This document shows, piece by piece, positions 40,762 through 50,001 of a stretch of DNA of 64,000 bases (its first letter is position 1; each line of letters begins with the position of its first letter). Below the pieces are notes generated by a model, which worked only from the letters and a program-made list of their open reading frames with translations, made no database searches and was not told where the DNA came from. A program made the position numbers and the translations under genes. The DNA comes from JBKEDS01 sp047975545 (GTDB lineage: Bacteria > Bacteroidota > Bacteroidia > Flavobacteriales > Flavobacteriaceae): assembly GCA_047975545.1 (NCBI GenBank), contig JBKEDS010000007.1, forward strand, positions 1 through 64,000. The letters are read 5' to 3'.

Positions 40762-42333
40762 TTATGATATTAACGGAAGCTTGATTATAAACGTGCTTCC
40801 TTTGTCTTTTTCACTTTCTACCGATACGTGGCCTTGGTGGTCGTCCACAATGCTTTTTACATAGGCCAAGCCCAAGCCGTGCCCTTTTACGTTGTGGATG
40901 TTTCCGGTGTGCTCGCGGTAAAATTTTTCGAACACCCGCTTTACGGCAACTTTGCTCATGCCGCTGCCATGGTCCTTGATTTTTAATAATATGTTGTTGC
41001 CAATATTTTCGGTATACACCTCGATTTCGGGTGCATTTGGCGAATATTTTATGGCATTGTCCAATATGTTAACAATAACGTTTGTAAAGTGGCTTTCGTT
41101 TGCAAGTACCGAGGTGTTAGTGGCGTTTAAGGCTGTTTTTATGTGGCCTTGGCGGTCTTCCACGATAAGCTCGACGTGGGTTAGGGCGTCTTCTATCAAC
41201 TCGTGCAAATCCAAGCGTTCTTTACTTATGTTAAGTTCTTTTTTTTCTAATTTAGATATTCTTAAAACGTTTTCCACTTGGGCGTGCATGCGTTTGTTTT
41301 CTTCCTTTATCATGGACAAATACCGCATGACCTTATCCTTATCGCCAATAATTTTCGGGTTTTTTATGGAGTCCAATGCCAAATTAATGGTGGCTATGGG
41401 TGTTTTAAACTCGTGGGTCATGTTGTTGATAAAGTCGGTTTTTATTTCGGAAATACGGCGCTGTTTTACTAACTGGTATAAAGTACTGGAATAGGCTATT
41501 ATTATAATTAGCGTAAAAATAATCGATAACATTACCATGCCCAAGATACCGGAAAGAATAAACTTTTTTCCATGGGGAAAGTTTACCAAAAGCCTGTAAA
41601 GGCTTCTGTTGTTTTCGTCGTAAAAAATAGGAACGCTAAAGTTGTCGGCCTTATTTTCAAAACCGTTGCTTTTTACTTTTGTTGCCAAATCGCCGCTGTA
41701 AATGGCAAATTCAAAATCGGTGTTAATACTGTCCTTTATTAGCCGTTCCTTTAACAGCCCTTGTATTTTATCGGCCGAAACCCGCTGATGTATGGGGTAC
41801 GATTTGGACAGGGCCTTAAAACTTTTTTCGAAATTAATGCGCTGGGCATCGGGCATAATACCGCTACGGATAATTTTGGCTATGGGGTCGCGTATTATTT
41901 GTTTGTTTTCAACGTTGATGTTCCTATAGCTTTCCATGGACGATGCTCCTATTATTGAGGAAACATCGAGACTATCTAAACCTATGTCAAAGAGCGAGGA
42001 TGTTAATTTGTAATTGTCCTCCAACACATTGCTCCTGTAAATAAGCGTTTCTTTTGTGTTGTTGTTTTGCTGGTAGATAAACAGTTGCGACACGGCTGTT
42101 GAATCGACGTTTTCCTGACTGCTTATCAGGTTTTGGAACTTATCGAAATAGGTTGAAATTTCGTTTTCCTGTATGTTGTTGGACACGTAGTTTAAAGCCT
42201 TGTCGACATTAAACCTAAACCGTGCTTTTTCGTTTTCTACCGCTCCCTTTATATAGTACATTTGAACGAATATAATCCCGATTAGGGACAGGCTCATTAA
42301 TACGATTAGGAGGACAAACAGTTTTTTACTCAT
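40762..42333 (-). CDS. Membrane sensor histidine kinase
   Basis: Start at 42333 (MSKKLFVLLIVLMSLSLIGI), three codons after the first possible ATG. The 523-residue protein has a membrane helix at 5-25, a periplasmic sensor region of about 230 residues without a recognised domain, a second helix (about 259-282), a HisKA domain with H307 in FINNMTHEFKTPIATINLAL, and an ATPase domain with N box (NILDNAIKYSP), KDHGSGM, and GHGLGLAYVKSIV. It should phosphorylate the response regulator encoded directly downstream. It lies upstream in the operon. Confidence 0.93.
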   Translation of the reverse strand: MSKKLFVLLIVLMSLSLIGIIFVQMYYIKGAVENEKARFRFNVDKALNYVSNNIQENEISTYFDKFQNLISSQENVDSTAVSQLFIYQQNNNTKETLIYRSNVLEDNYKLTSSLFDIGLDSLDVSSIIGASSMESYRNINVENKQIIRDPIAKIIRSGIMPDAQRINFEKSFKALSKSYPIHQRVSADKIQGLLKERLIKDSINTDFEFAIYSGDLATKVKSNGFENKADNFSVPIFYDENNRSLYRLLVNFPHGKKFILSGILGMVMLSIIFTLIIIIAYSSTLYQLVKQRRISEIKTDFINNMTHEFKTPIATINLALDSIKNPKIIGDKDKVMRYLSMIKEENKRMHAQVENVLRISKLEKKELNISKERLDLHELIEDALTHVELIVEDRQGHIKTALNATNTSVLANESHFTNVIVNILDNAIKYSPNAPEIEVYTENIGNNILLKIKDHGSGMSKVAVKRVFEKFYREHTGNIHNVKGHGLGLAYVKSIVDDHQGHVSVESEKDKGSTFIIKLPLIS

Positions 42334-42412
42334 TAAGGTCAAAATTACTATTTTAACATTTAGCCGTAGGGGGTTTTAACCTTACATTAACAAAAATGTT
42401 AAAATTTTTCGA

Positions 42413-43000
42413 TTAACTATTCTTACCAATAATTGTGTTGTGGATATGGCACACTTGGGCTTGGGTGTTTGCCAACAGGGTGTTTTTAATAACGTAATCG
42501 GACAGTTTTATTTTATGCTCGTCCGTCCATTGGTTTTGCATAATGGCGTTTATTTTATCCTTGGTCGTGGTATCGCGCTTTAACACGCGCTCAATACGCA
42601 TTTTTTTGGGCGCTACAACCGTTATAACGGCATCGCATTGTTTGTAGTTGCCGTTTTCGAACAGTATGGCGGCTTCTTTTATAACATAGGGCGTTTTTTG
42701 TTTTGAAACCCATTTTTTAAAATGATTGGCCACTTTGGGGTGCACTATGGCGTTCATTTTTTCGAGATACGTTTTATCGTTAAAAATAATATTGGCAATA
42801 AACGGGCGGTTTAATTGATCTTCGGTATAGGCCCTTTTGCCAAAAAGCGCTATAAGTTTCCGCTTAATTATTTTTGAAGTTACCATGAGTTTTTTAGCCT
42901 CGTCGTCGGCAATATAAACGGGTATGCCCAAGTTTGAAAACATGGTGGCCACGGTTGTTTTTCCGCTACCAATCCCTCCTGTAAGCCCTATTATTTTCAT
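42413..43000 (-). CDS. coaE: Dephospho-CoA kinase
   Basis: The 195-residue protein has the P-loop GLTGGIGSGKTTVA (residues 5-18), the substrate segment YIADDEAKKLM, and the lid region IERVLKRDTTTKDKINAIMQ. These are the marks of CoaE, which phosphorylates the ribose 3' position of dephospho-CoA to finish coenzyme A synthesis. coaBC, which acts earlier in the pathway, is also in this window. The gene is the last of a glycosyltransferase-YbbR-coaE run with short spacers, usual in Flavobacteriaceae. Confidence 0.94.
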   Translation of the reverse strand: MKIIGLTGGIGSGKTTVATMFSNLGIPVYIADDEAKKLMVTSKIIKRKLIALFGKRAYTEDQLNRPFIANIIFNDKTYLEKMNAIVHPKVANHFKKWVSKQKTPYVIKEAAILFENGNYKQCDAVITVVAPKKMRIERVLKRDTTTKDKINAIMQNQWTDEHKIKLSDYVIKNTLLANTQAQVCHIHNTIIGKNS

Positions 43001-43016
43001 GGTTTACTGTTTTTTC

Positions 43017-43976
43017 TCATTTCACGATAATAAACTCAACATGTTGGTTGCCTATACTTACACGTTTGGCCTGTTTTGGCGCTTTTACCAATTTTGGGGT
43101 TAAAAAGGACTGCCCTTTTATTAACGTATTAAAATCGCAAACCGCTTTAAAATCGGTTTCGGTTATACCGTTAAATTGGCTTAAACTAACATAATACGTT
43201 ACATTTATTTTTTTAGGGAAGAATTTTATTTTAAGGCCTTCGGGAATATTAACCACCTCGACCGGGATTGTTAAGGTGCCTTCCGTAAATTTTTCAACTT
43301 GGGCGCTTAAAACTGCACTGGAAGCAGAAAATTTAAGGCTTTCGGAAACTTTTGGGAGTTTTAATTTCACGGCTTGGTTAATATTGGCTTTAGCATCTTT
43401 TAAAATAACTTGCTCGGTTTCAGCACTTTTAATTTTTGAAACTATTTCCGCAGCCCCAATAACAGTTACCGAATCGGGCTGCAGCACGTAATCGTCCAGC
43501 ACGTCGTACCCCAAACTATACGTAATTTTCGATTTTAACTTTATGGGTATTTTTTTTACCATGTTAACATCGAACCTAAAAAACAAGGTGTCCGGATTTA
43601 TATTAAACAATTCCACATTTTTGTTAAATTGGGTATTGCCCACATAAGCGGCCGATTTGTGCCAAACAAAAACCGAATCCTTTTTATAAACGTCCTTACT
43701 AAAATCCACCGTTATTTTTGGCTGCCCAATATAATAGCCCAACCACCTAAAACCATTGGTTTTTAGGGTGGCTTCCAAAACGGTTGAATCGTTTAAAACC
43801 ACAATATCGTCTGGCACGTTTAATGTTTCCACCTTAATGGGAATGGTGTTGGTGTAAAACTTTGATAGCTTTGTTAATATTAAAATAGAAAACGCCAAAA
43901 ACAAGAACAAAAAAAACACGTGAATCCGTTTTGTTCTTATGGACGCCAATAATTCCGATTTTAACTTTTTAAGCAT
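43017..43976 (-). CDS. YbbR-like domain protein
   Basis: The 319-residue product has a short cytoplasmic start, one transmembrane helix (about 24-45, VFFLFLFLAFSILILTKLSK) and a beta-rich extracytoplasmic part with YbbR-like units (IPIKVETLNVPDDIVVLND, IPIKLKSKITYSLGYDVLDD, TIPVEVVNIPEGLKIKFFPK). In Firmicutes, YbbR/CdaR proteins regulate a diadenylate cyclase; no cyclase gene is adjacent here, so the role is open. The start codon overlaps the glycosyltransferase stop by one base (TAATG), showing translational coupling. Confidence 0.85.
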   Translation of the reverse strand: MLKKLKSELLASIRTKRIHVFFLFLFLAFSILILTKLSKFYTNTIPIKVETLNVPDDIVVLNDSTVLEATLKTNGFRWLGYYIGQPKITVDFSKDVYKKDSVFVWHKSAAYVGNTQFNKNVELFNINPDTLFFRFDVNMVKKIPIKLKSKITYSLGYDVLDDYVLQPDSVTVIGAAEIVSKIKSAETEQVILKDAKANINQAVKLKLPKVSESLKFSASSAVLSAQVEKFTEGTLTIPVEVVNIPEGLKIKFFPKKINVTYYVSLSQFNGITETDFKAVCDFNTLIKGQSFLTPKLVKAPKQAKRVSIGNQHVEFIIVK

Positions 43977-44980
43977 TACGATTTAAAAAACAAGTTAGGA
44001 AAATACACTTCCGGTTTTTTGTTGAAAACAGCAACAGCAACGGTCGATTTTAAAAACCCAAAACCATAGCCAAAAAACTGTACCGTTATGGCCACAAGCG
44101 ATAAAAAAGCAACCCATATATTTTTAGTTGAAATTAGCGCCAAAACAAAAGCCACAACATAATACACAAGATAAAGCAAAAACGGCCATTTAATACCAAA
44201 CAAAAACAACAAAACCGACAATAACAGCCCCATGCTAAAACACGTAGGAAACCAATAGGTTATTTTTTTTGTTGAAGGGTGCCACTTGTTAAGTATGGGG
44301 CGCACCAAGCCAAATTTATTAACCTGTTTATAAAATTTGCGCCACGATATCCGACGTTTGTGGTATACGTAAGCCTCGGGAATTAAAGCAGTTTTAAAGC
44401 CCAAATACCACAAACGGATGGACAAATCGGGGTCCTCGCCCGGATGTATTAAACCAAAACCGCCCGAGGCCAAAAACGCCTTTTTGGAAAGCCCCATATT
44501 AAAACTACGGGGCTGAAAAGTATTTACGCTATTTGTATTGCCCCGAATGCCGCCCGTGGTAATAAACGAGGTCATAGCAAAATTAATAGCCTTTTGCAAA
44601 GCCGTAAACGATTGGTGCGCCGTATCGGGGCCGCCAAAGCAATCGACATAATTTTTTTCCAAGCCCGCTTTTGCTGCGGTTAAATAATGGGGCGGCAAAA
44701 TACAATCGGAATCCAGAATGATAAAATAATTACCTTTTGCCCTTTGCATGCCGTAGTTTCGGGAATCGCCAGGCCCTGAATTTTCTTTAAAATAATATGA
44801 AATATCGAGCTTACCGCTATATTTTGCTACAATTTCTTTTGAGGGTATATTAGAACCATCTTCAACAATTACAATTTCAAACGGCAAATCGGTTTCCATT
44901 TTGGAAAAACTTTGCAAAAGCTCGTCCGTTTCGTCAGGACGATTGTAAACGGGGATAATAAACGAAAACTGTAATTGCAT
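43976..44980 (-). CDS. Family 2 glycosyltransferase
   Basis: Start at 44980 (MQLQFSFIIPVYNRPDETDE); an ATG two codons earlier falls inside the -7 box at 44984-44991, so it cannot be used if that promoter is real. The 334-residue protein has a GT-A domain with IVIVEDGSNIPSKE, DSDCILPPHYLTAAK (DxD motif) and GEDPDLSIRLW. Two to three C-terminal membrane helices follow (about 245-310). Such enzymes transfer sugars in polysaccharide or glycolipid synthesis at the inner membrane. The product is coupled to the YbbR gene by a TAATG overlap. Acceptor and donor are unknown. Confidence 0.88.
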   Translation of the reverse strand: MQLQFSFIIPVYNRPDETDELLQSFSKMETDLPFEIVIVEDGSNIPSKEIVAKYSGKLDISYYFKENSGPGDSRNYGMQRAKGNYFIILDSDCILPPHYLTAAKAGLEKNYVDCFGGPDTAHQSFTALQKAINFAMTSFITTGGIRGNTNSVNTFQPRSFNMGLSKKAFLASGGFGLIHPGEDPDLSIRLWYLGFKTALIPEAYVYHKRRISWRKFYKQVNKFGLVRPILNKWHPSTKKITYWFPTCFSMGLLLSVLLFLFGIKWPFLLYLVYYVVAFVLALISTKNIWVAFLSLVAITVQFFGYGFGFLKSTVAVAVFNKKPEVYFPNLFFKS

Positions 44981-44983
44981 GCA

Positions 44984-45015
44984 CAAATGTAACTAATACC
45001 AATTTCACATCAAAA
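44984..45015 (-). promoter_or_regulatory. Promoter for the glycosyltransferase operon, partly within a repeat
   Basis: On the minus strand TTTTG (45015-45011) is separated by 19 bases from TACATTTG (44991-44984), an excellent match to the Bacteroidota consensus. The -7 box ends 3 bases before the ATG at 44980. The -33 box lies inside the palindromic element 44996-45157. Confidence 0.6.
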
Positions 45016-45157
45016 CGAGCCTTATTATTTTGTTCTTTTGCACTTATGCTTTGTTAAAAAACATCGTCGTAGCTACGGCTATGACTCATTTTTTCGCCTT
45101 GCCTAAGCACAAAATATTCAAAATAATTTAAGGCGCATTTCAATATAAAATTGGTAT
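44996..45157. repeat. 162-bp long-palindrome (MITE-like) element
   Basis: The ends ATACCAATTT and AAATTGGTAT form a perfect 10-base terminal inverted repeat. The arms continue as near inverted copies (GCCTTATTATTTTG against CAAAATAATTTAAGGC). The centre is the palindrome CGTAGCTACG at 45068-45077. No open frame of note is present, so it looks like a non-autonomous mobile element without a transposase here. Confidence 0.8.
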
Positions 45158-45165
45158 CATACCAA

Positions 45166-45208
45166 CCAAAAATGCGAAGCAATTTGTAACAACAAAATAC
45201 TTCGCATT
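45166..45208 (-). terminator. Possible terminator of fabI
   Basis: Inverted AATGCGAAG (45171-45179) and CTTCGCATT (45200-45208) have a 20-base loop and a short T-run on the minus strand. It lies about 60 bases after the fabI stop. Confidence 0.55.
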
Positions 45209-45267
45209 GTTTTATTTTCAGGATTGTTTTTAGCGATACCGCCTCATTCTCAATTCCTTCTTACAAA

Positions 45268-46092
45268 CTACTTATTTTCAACCCCATCGATAAAGCCCTG
45301 CATAACCGCATCGCTAACGCCCATATTGCTAAAACCGCCATCGTTGTACAGGTTTTGCAGGGTTACGCGCTTGGTTAGGTCGCTAAACAAGGTTACGGTA
45401 TAGTTGGCGCAATCCAAAGCGGTGGCGTTGCCAAGTGGCGACATTTTATCGGCATAGGCAATAAACCCGTCGAAGCCTTTTACGCCACTACCAGCCGTGG
45501 TTGGCGTTGGCGATTGCGAAATGGTGTTAACACGCACCTTTTTGTCGCGCCCAAAAAAGTAACCAAAACTGCGGGCAATACTTTCCAAATAAGCCTTGTT
45601 GTCGGCCATATCGTTATAATCGGGAAACACACGCTGCGCCGCCATATAGCTTAAAGCCACAATGCTGCCCCACTCGTTCATGGCATCGGCCTTGTAAAGG
45701 GTTTGCATAACCTTATGGAAGGACATAGCCGATACATCGGTACCTTTTTGGGTCCACTCGTAATTTTGGTCGGTGTAGTGCTTGCCTTTGCGCACGTTAA
45801 TGGACATGCCTATGGAGTGTAGCACAAAATCCAACTTACCGCCAAGAATTTCCATTGATTTTTCAACCAAATTCTGTAAATCTTCTAAAGAAGTGGCATC
45901 GGCAGGAATAATTTGTGCCCCTGTTTTTTCGGCCAATTCGTTTATTTGCCCCATGCGCATGGCCACGGGAGCGTTTGTTAGCACAAACTTGCCCCCTTCT
46001 TCATGAACGCGTTCGGCTGTTTTCCAAGCAATTGAATTTGAATCTAATGCGCCAAAAATAATACCTCGTTTTCCTTTTAGTAAGTTATACAT
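45268..46092 (-). CDS. fabI: Enoyl-[acyl-carrier-protein] reductase (NADH) FabI
   Basis: The 274-residue short-chain dehydrogenase-like protein has the FabI-type nucleotide loop (GKRGIIFGALDSNSIAWKTA) and the pair Tyr/Lys in the FPDYNDMADNKAYLESIARS region corresponding to the YNVMGVAKAALE motif. Other marks are LHSIGMSINVRKG and the substrate loop TISQSPTPTTAGSGVKGFDG. It performs the final reduction of each fatty acid elongation cycle and is the target of triclosan-type inhibitors. It is followed by its probable terminator. Confidence 0.93.
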   Translation of the reverse strand: MYNLLKGKRGIIFGALDSNSIAWKTAERVHEEGGKFVLTNAPVAMRMGQINELAEKTGAQIIPADATSLEDLQNLVEKSMEILGGKLDFVLHSIGMSINVRKGKHYTDQNYEWTQKGTDVSAMSFHKVMQTLYKADAMNEWGSIVALSYMAAQRVFPDYNDMADNKAYLESIARSFGYFFGRDKKVRVNTISQSPTPTTAGSGVKGFDGFIAYADKMSPLGNATALDCANYTVTLFSDLTKRVTLQNLYNDGGFSNMGVSDAVMQGFIDGVENK

Positions 46093-46178
46093 ATTGTTGT
46101 ATTTATATGTTAGTTGATTGGTTTTCTTAATTTTTACGGGCTAAAAATACTAAATTTTAAGTTTTGCACCTTGTTTTT

Positions 46179-47831
46179 TTAATTTAATAACTCCTTGGCG
46201 TGGGCAATGGCCGACGACGACAGCTCCACCCCGCCCAGCATTTGGGCAATTTCCACAATACGTTGGTCGTGGTTTAGCTTAACCAAATTGGTTTGGGTAA
46301 CCTCGTTTACGTCTTCTTTATAAACCTTAAAATGCGAATGCCCCTTAGCAGCAATTTGCGGTAGGTGCGTAATGGAAAATACTTGCATGGTTTTGCTCAT
46401 TTGCAGCATAATATCGCCCATTTTATTGGATATTTCGCCCGAAACCCCTGTATCGATTTCATCGAACATAATGGTTGGCAATTGTATGTATTTGGCCAAA
46501 ATGGATTTTATGGCTAGCATAATCCGGGACAATTCGCCACTGGAAGCGGCTTTTTTTAGTTCGTTATAGTTGCCGCCCTTATTGGCCGAAAACAAAAACA
46601 AAAGCGCGTCCTTGCCGTTGCTTAAAAATTCGTTTTGAGAATTAACCTCTATTTTAAACTGCGCATTGGGCATGCCCAAGTCCATTAAAATAGTTTCTAA
46701 TTGTTGTTTTAGCTCGGGGATAATTTGGGTACGGGTGACGTTTATGGTTTGCGCAATAGCATTCAATGTATTGGTTTGGGCTTCGATTGCCTGCTGTTTT
46801 TGGTGAATGGCCTCGTCAAGATTTTCGGTTACCGCTACTTTTTCTTCTAACTTGTTTTTTATTTCTATTAATTCTTGAATACCACTAACCACATGTTTTT
46901 GCATTAAATCATGCCGTTGGCGCAATTTGGTATCGACCTCCTCCAAACGGTTGGGGTCGGCCTCGATATGGCCTTGCAGCTCGTCCACTTCGGTAAACAC
47001 ATCGTCCAACTCGATTAGGCTACTGTTTATGCGGTTGTACAAATCGATATATTTTGCCGAATAACCCGATAGTTTTTGAAAGGTGTTTTTTAAGGCCGTT
47101 ACCGCTGAAATGGCGCCCATTTGCTCATCGCTTAAAATATGGTGGGCTTCGGCCAGTTTTTCTTTTATACCTTCAATATTATTTAGGGCTTCGTATTCTT
47201 CTTCCAAGGCTTCCAATTCGCCATCGACAAGGTTTGCTTCGGTTAATTCGTTTAACAAAAAGGTGTTGTAGTCGTGCTCCTTAATGGCTTCGGCTTGAAA
47301 TTCCAAAAGCGATTTCAGGTCTTTGTTTAAACTTTTATAGGTTTTTAGCGCTGCCTTATAATCCTGTAAAATATTGTCGTTTTTGGCCAAGGCATCGATA
47401 ACCTGAAATTGGAAGGCGTCGCTTGTTAGCGCCAAGGTTTGGTGCTGCGAATGGATGTCGATTAAACGTTCGCCCAAATTTTGAAGGCTGTTTAAATTTA
47501 CTGGCAAATCGTTTACAAACGCCCTTGATTTTCCCGATGGCAGGATTTCCCTTCGGATTATGGTTTGGGTATCGAAATCTAAATCCTCGGCCTTAAAAAA
47601 ATCTTCAAGATTGTAATTTGAAATATTGAAAACGGCTTCAATCACGCATTTTTTATCGGAATCCTTTAAACTGCTTAAATCGGCACGCTTGCCCAAAATT
47701 AAGGACAAACCGCCAAGAAGTATGGATTTTCCCGCGCCCGTTTCACCTGTAATAATAGAAAACCCGTTGTTAAAATTAACGTGAAGGTTATCTATTAAAG
47801 CGTAGTTTTTTATAGAAAGTGATGCTAACAC
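46179..47831 (-). CDS. recN: DNA repair ATPase RecN
   Basis: The 550-residue SMC-like protein has an N-terminal ATPase part with GETGAGKSILLGGLSLILGK (Walker A) and NYALIDNLHVNFNNGFSIIT. Two long coiled-coil arms (about 155-215 and 270-370) follow, and the C-terminal ATPase half has SGGELSRIMLAIKSIL-type signature, IMFDEIDTGVSGEISNKMGD (Walker B) and the H-loop ITHLPQIAAKGHSHFKV. The C-terminal signature here reads SSGELSRIM. RecN helps join broken chromosome ends during recombination repair. It ends a run of bamD, rpoZ, coaBC and DUF4835 genes on the same strand. Confidence 0.95.
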   Translation of the reverse strand: MLASLSIKNYALIDNLHVNFNNGFSIITGETGAGKSILLGGLSLILGKRADLSSLKDSDKKCVIEAVFNISNYNLEDFFKAEDLDFDTQTIIRREILPSGKSRAFVNDLPVNLNSLQNLGERLIDIHSQHQTLALTSDAFQFQVIDALAKNDNILQDYKAALKTYKSLNKDLKSLLEFQAEAIKEHDYNTFLLNELTEANLVDGELEALEEEYEALNNIEGIKEKLAEAHHILSDEQMGAISAVTALKNTFQKLSGYSAKYIDLYNRINSSLIELDDVFTEVDELQGHIEADPNRLEEVDTKLRQRHDLMQKHVVSGIQELIEIKNKLEEKVAVTENLDEAIHQKQQAIEAQTNTLNAIAQTINVTRTQIIPELKQQLETILMDLGMPNAQFKIEVNSQNEFLSNGKDALLFLFSANKGGNYNELKKAASSGELSRIMLAIKSILAKYIQLPTIMFDEIDTGVSGEISNKMGDIMLQMSKTMQVFSITHLPQIAAKGHSHFKVYKEDVNEVTQTNLVKLNHDQRIVEIAQMLGGVELSSSAIAHAKELLN

Positions 47832-47899
47832 TAATAGTATTTAAAATTGAATTTGGAAACTTAAATATAATGAAAGTACGGTAAAAACGGCAAAATAAT

Positions 47900-48790
47900 T
47901 TAGTACTTAATATTTAGCCATTTGCTACTGTGCGTAGGCGCAATTTTTACCAAGGTTTGTTTTAGGGTGGTAATACTAACGCTGGGGCCATCGGCAAAAA
48001 TTTGTTCGATTTCGTCGGCCTTGGCATCAAAAAACGTGCGTATTACAAAGGCATTTGGCCTACGGCCGTTAATGGCGTTAAATTCTTGTACGGCAGTAGA
48101 AACGGCTTGTTTTCCGCTTTGTAAATTATCGCTCATGGTATCCAAGCCCTCACGGTGGTAGCTGTAAAGTACGTGGCGGTATTCTTTATAGGTGGGCGAT
48201 AAAATATTGTCGATTAGGGCAAAGCGGCTTTGCAAACCATCCTGCAATTTCCAGCCCGCATAGTTTTCCTGCTGCGAATAATTAACTATGGTCTGGGCTT
48301 GCTTAAAATAGGCATCGCCCCCATTTTCGGCAAATGTATCGGCATCCAAACCTAAAATCATATACACGTGAAAGGCCAAAACCGATATTAGATTAGATTC
48401 GTATTGGTTGGGGCTGAATACCAAGTTTTGATATTCCAAATACCGAAAACCAAAATCCTTATCGTTAAAGTTATAAACGGGCGTACTGTACGACGAGCCG
48501 TAAACCGGGCGCGATGACTGCACTTGCAAAGTGGCCTCGAAAAATTCGTTGTTGTATTTTGAAACCGTAATAACCATACTGCAATCAATACGTTCCTGAG
48601 GGGCAAATACCCTATTGGTCCATTTGGTATTGTTAACAAACTCGGTTAACTGTTTTTCCAAGGTTTTAAATATCGATAGATTTTCGTTACCGGTTTGCGT
48701 GGCGTTTACCAAAACCTTGCAATTTAATTCTTGGGAAAACCCAAAAAAAACACTTAAACAAAAAAAGACGGCTGTTATACTATTACGCAT
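47900..48790 (-). CDS. DUF4835 family exported protein
   Basis: This 296-residue protein has a signal peptide (to about residue 20, FGFSQ) and one large domain: ELNCKVLVNATQTGNENLSI, KWTNRVFAPQERIDCSMVIT, PVYGSSYSTPVYNFNDKDFG, and a helical second half. DUF4835 proteins are uncharacterised but restricted largely to Bacteroidota and found in this operon position between coaBC and recN. The start overlaps coaBC by 8 bases, so translation is coupled. A role in envelope maintenance is a guess. Confidence 0.87.
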   Translation of the reverse strand: MRNSITAVFFCLSVFFGFSQELNCKVLVNATQTGNENLSIFKTLEKQLTEFVNNTKWTNRVFAPQERIDCSMVITVSKYNNEFFEATLQVQSSRPVYGSSYSTPVYNFNDKDFGFRYLEYQNLVFSPNQYESNLISVLAFHVYMILGLDADTFAENGGDAYFKQAQTIVNYSQQENYAGWKLQDGLQSRFALIDNILSPTYKEYRHVLYSYHREGLDTMSDNLQSGKQAVSTAVQEFNAINGRRPNAFVIRTFFDAKADEIEQIFADGPSVSITTLKQTLVKIAPTHSSKWLNIKY

Positions 48791-49994
48791 GGGTTTGTTC
48801 CATTATTTTATTCAATATATCTTGGGCCACTTCGGCTTTCGATTTTAATTGAAATTCGGTTATTTGTTCGTTGGCATCGATAAAGGTAACTTTATTGGTA
48901 TCGGTTTTAAATCCGGCGCCTTTATCGTTTAACGAATTTAATACAATTAAGTTTAAATTCTTACGTTTTAGCTTATCTTTTGCGTGTTCCAACTCGTTAT
49001 TGGTTTCCAAAGCAAAGCCTACAAGGTACTGGTGTTTTTTAATTGCGCCGAGCGAAGCCAAAATATCCTTTGTTTTTACCAACTCCAATATTAACGTATT
49101 ATCCTGCTTTTTTATTTTGCTATTGGCCATTTCCTTGGGTTTGTAATCGGCTACGGCTGCCGAAAGAATGGCAACATCCACATTGTTAAAGTGTTGGTGG
49201 GCGGCGTTGTACATGTCTTCCGCTGAAGTTACGGAAATGGTTTGCACCAAACTATGGGACAGGCTTAAATTGGTTGGTCCCGAAATTAGCACGACCTCGG
49301 CACCCAAATTGGCCGCTGCTTTAGCAATTTCGAAACCCATTTTTCCGCTGGAATGATTGCCTATAAACCGCACGGGGTCTATGGCTTCGTAGGTTGGTCC
49401 TGCCGTAATTAATATTTTTTTTCCCCGTAAGGGCAGTTGTTTTAAAATATGCTGTTCTACAAAACTTACAATATCTTCGGGTTCGGCCATACGCCCCTCG
49501 CCTACCAAACCGCTTGCCAGTTCGCCACTTGTAGCGGGAATCATAATATTGCCGTACATATTAAGCATTTTGAAAGATTGCTTGGTCGTGGCGTGCTTGT
49601 ACATATCCAAATCCATTGCGGGCGCAAAGTAAACCGGGCATTTAGCCGATAAATAGGTGGCCAGCAATAGGTTGTCGCATACGCCATTAGCCATTTTGGA
49701 CAAGGTATTTGCCGTGGCCGGGGCAATAATAAACATATCGGCCCAGAGCCCTAACTCAACATGGTTGTTCCAAACGGCGTTATTGTCGTCTTCATTAGTA
49801 AACGACGAATAAACAGGGTGTTTTGAAAGTGTAGAAAGGGTTAATGGCGTTACAAATTCCTTGGCGGCGGGCGTTATAACCACCTTGACGTTGGCGCCCG
49901 ATTTTACCAATACCCTTACAAGCGAAGCAGATTTATAAGCGGCAATACCACCACTAATTCCCAATAGTACGTTTTTGCCGCTTATAACTGACAT
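48783..49994 (-). CDS. coaBC: Bifunctional phosphopantothenoylcysteine decarboxylase/synthase
   Basis: The 403-residue protein fuses CoaC (1-180) and CoaB (190-403). CoaC shows the flavin-binding LLGISGGIAAYKSASLVRVL, the catalytic His in AVWNNHVELG, and PAMDLDMYKHATTKQSFKML. CoaB has ITAGPTYEAIDPVRFIGNHS SGKMG and SAAVADYKPKE with the conserved KIKKQ segment. The enzyme joins phosphopantothenate to cysteine and decarboxylates the product, two steps of CoA synthesis. It overlaps the following DUF4835 gene by 8 bases and starts 7 bases after rpoZ. Confidence 0.95.
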   Translation of the reverse strand: MSVISGKNVLLGISGGIAAYKSASLVRVLVKSGANVKVVITPAAKEFVTPLTLSTLSKHPVYSSFTNEDDNNAVWNNHVELGLWADMFIIAPATANTLSKMANGVCDNLLLATYLSAKCPVYFAPAMDLDMYKHATTKQSFKMLNMYGNIMIPATSGELASGLVGEGRMAEPEDIVSFVEQHILKQLPLRGKKILITAGPTYEAIDPVRFIGNHSSGKMGFEIAKAAANLGAEVVLISGPTNLSLSHSLVQTISVTSAEDMYNAAHQHFNNVDVAILSAAVADYKPKEMANSKIKKQDNTLILELVKTKDILASLGAIKKHQYLVGFALETNNELEHAKDKLKRKNLNLIVLNSLNDKGAGFKTDTNKVTFIDANEQITEFQLKSKAEVAQDILNKIMEQTHA

Positions 49995-50001
49995 TTTTGA
50001 A

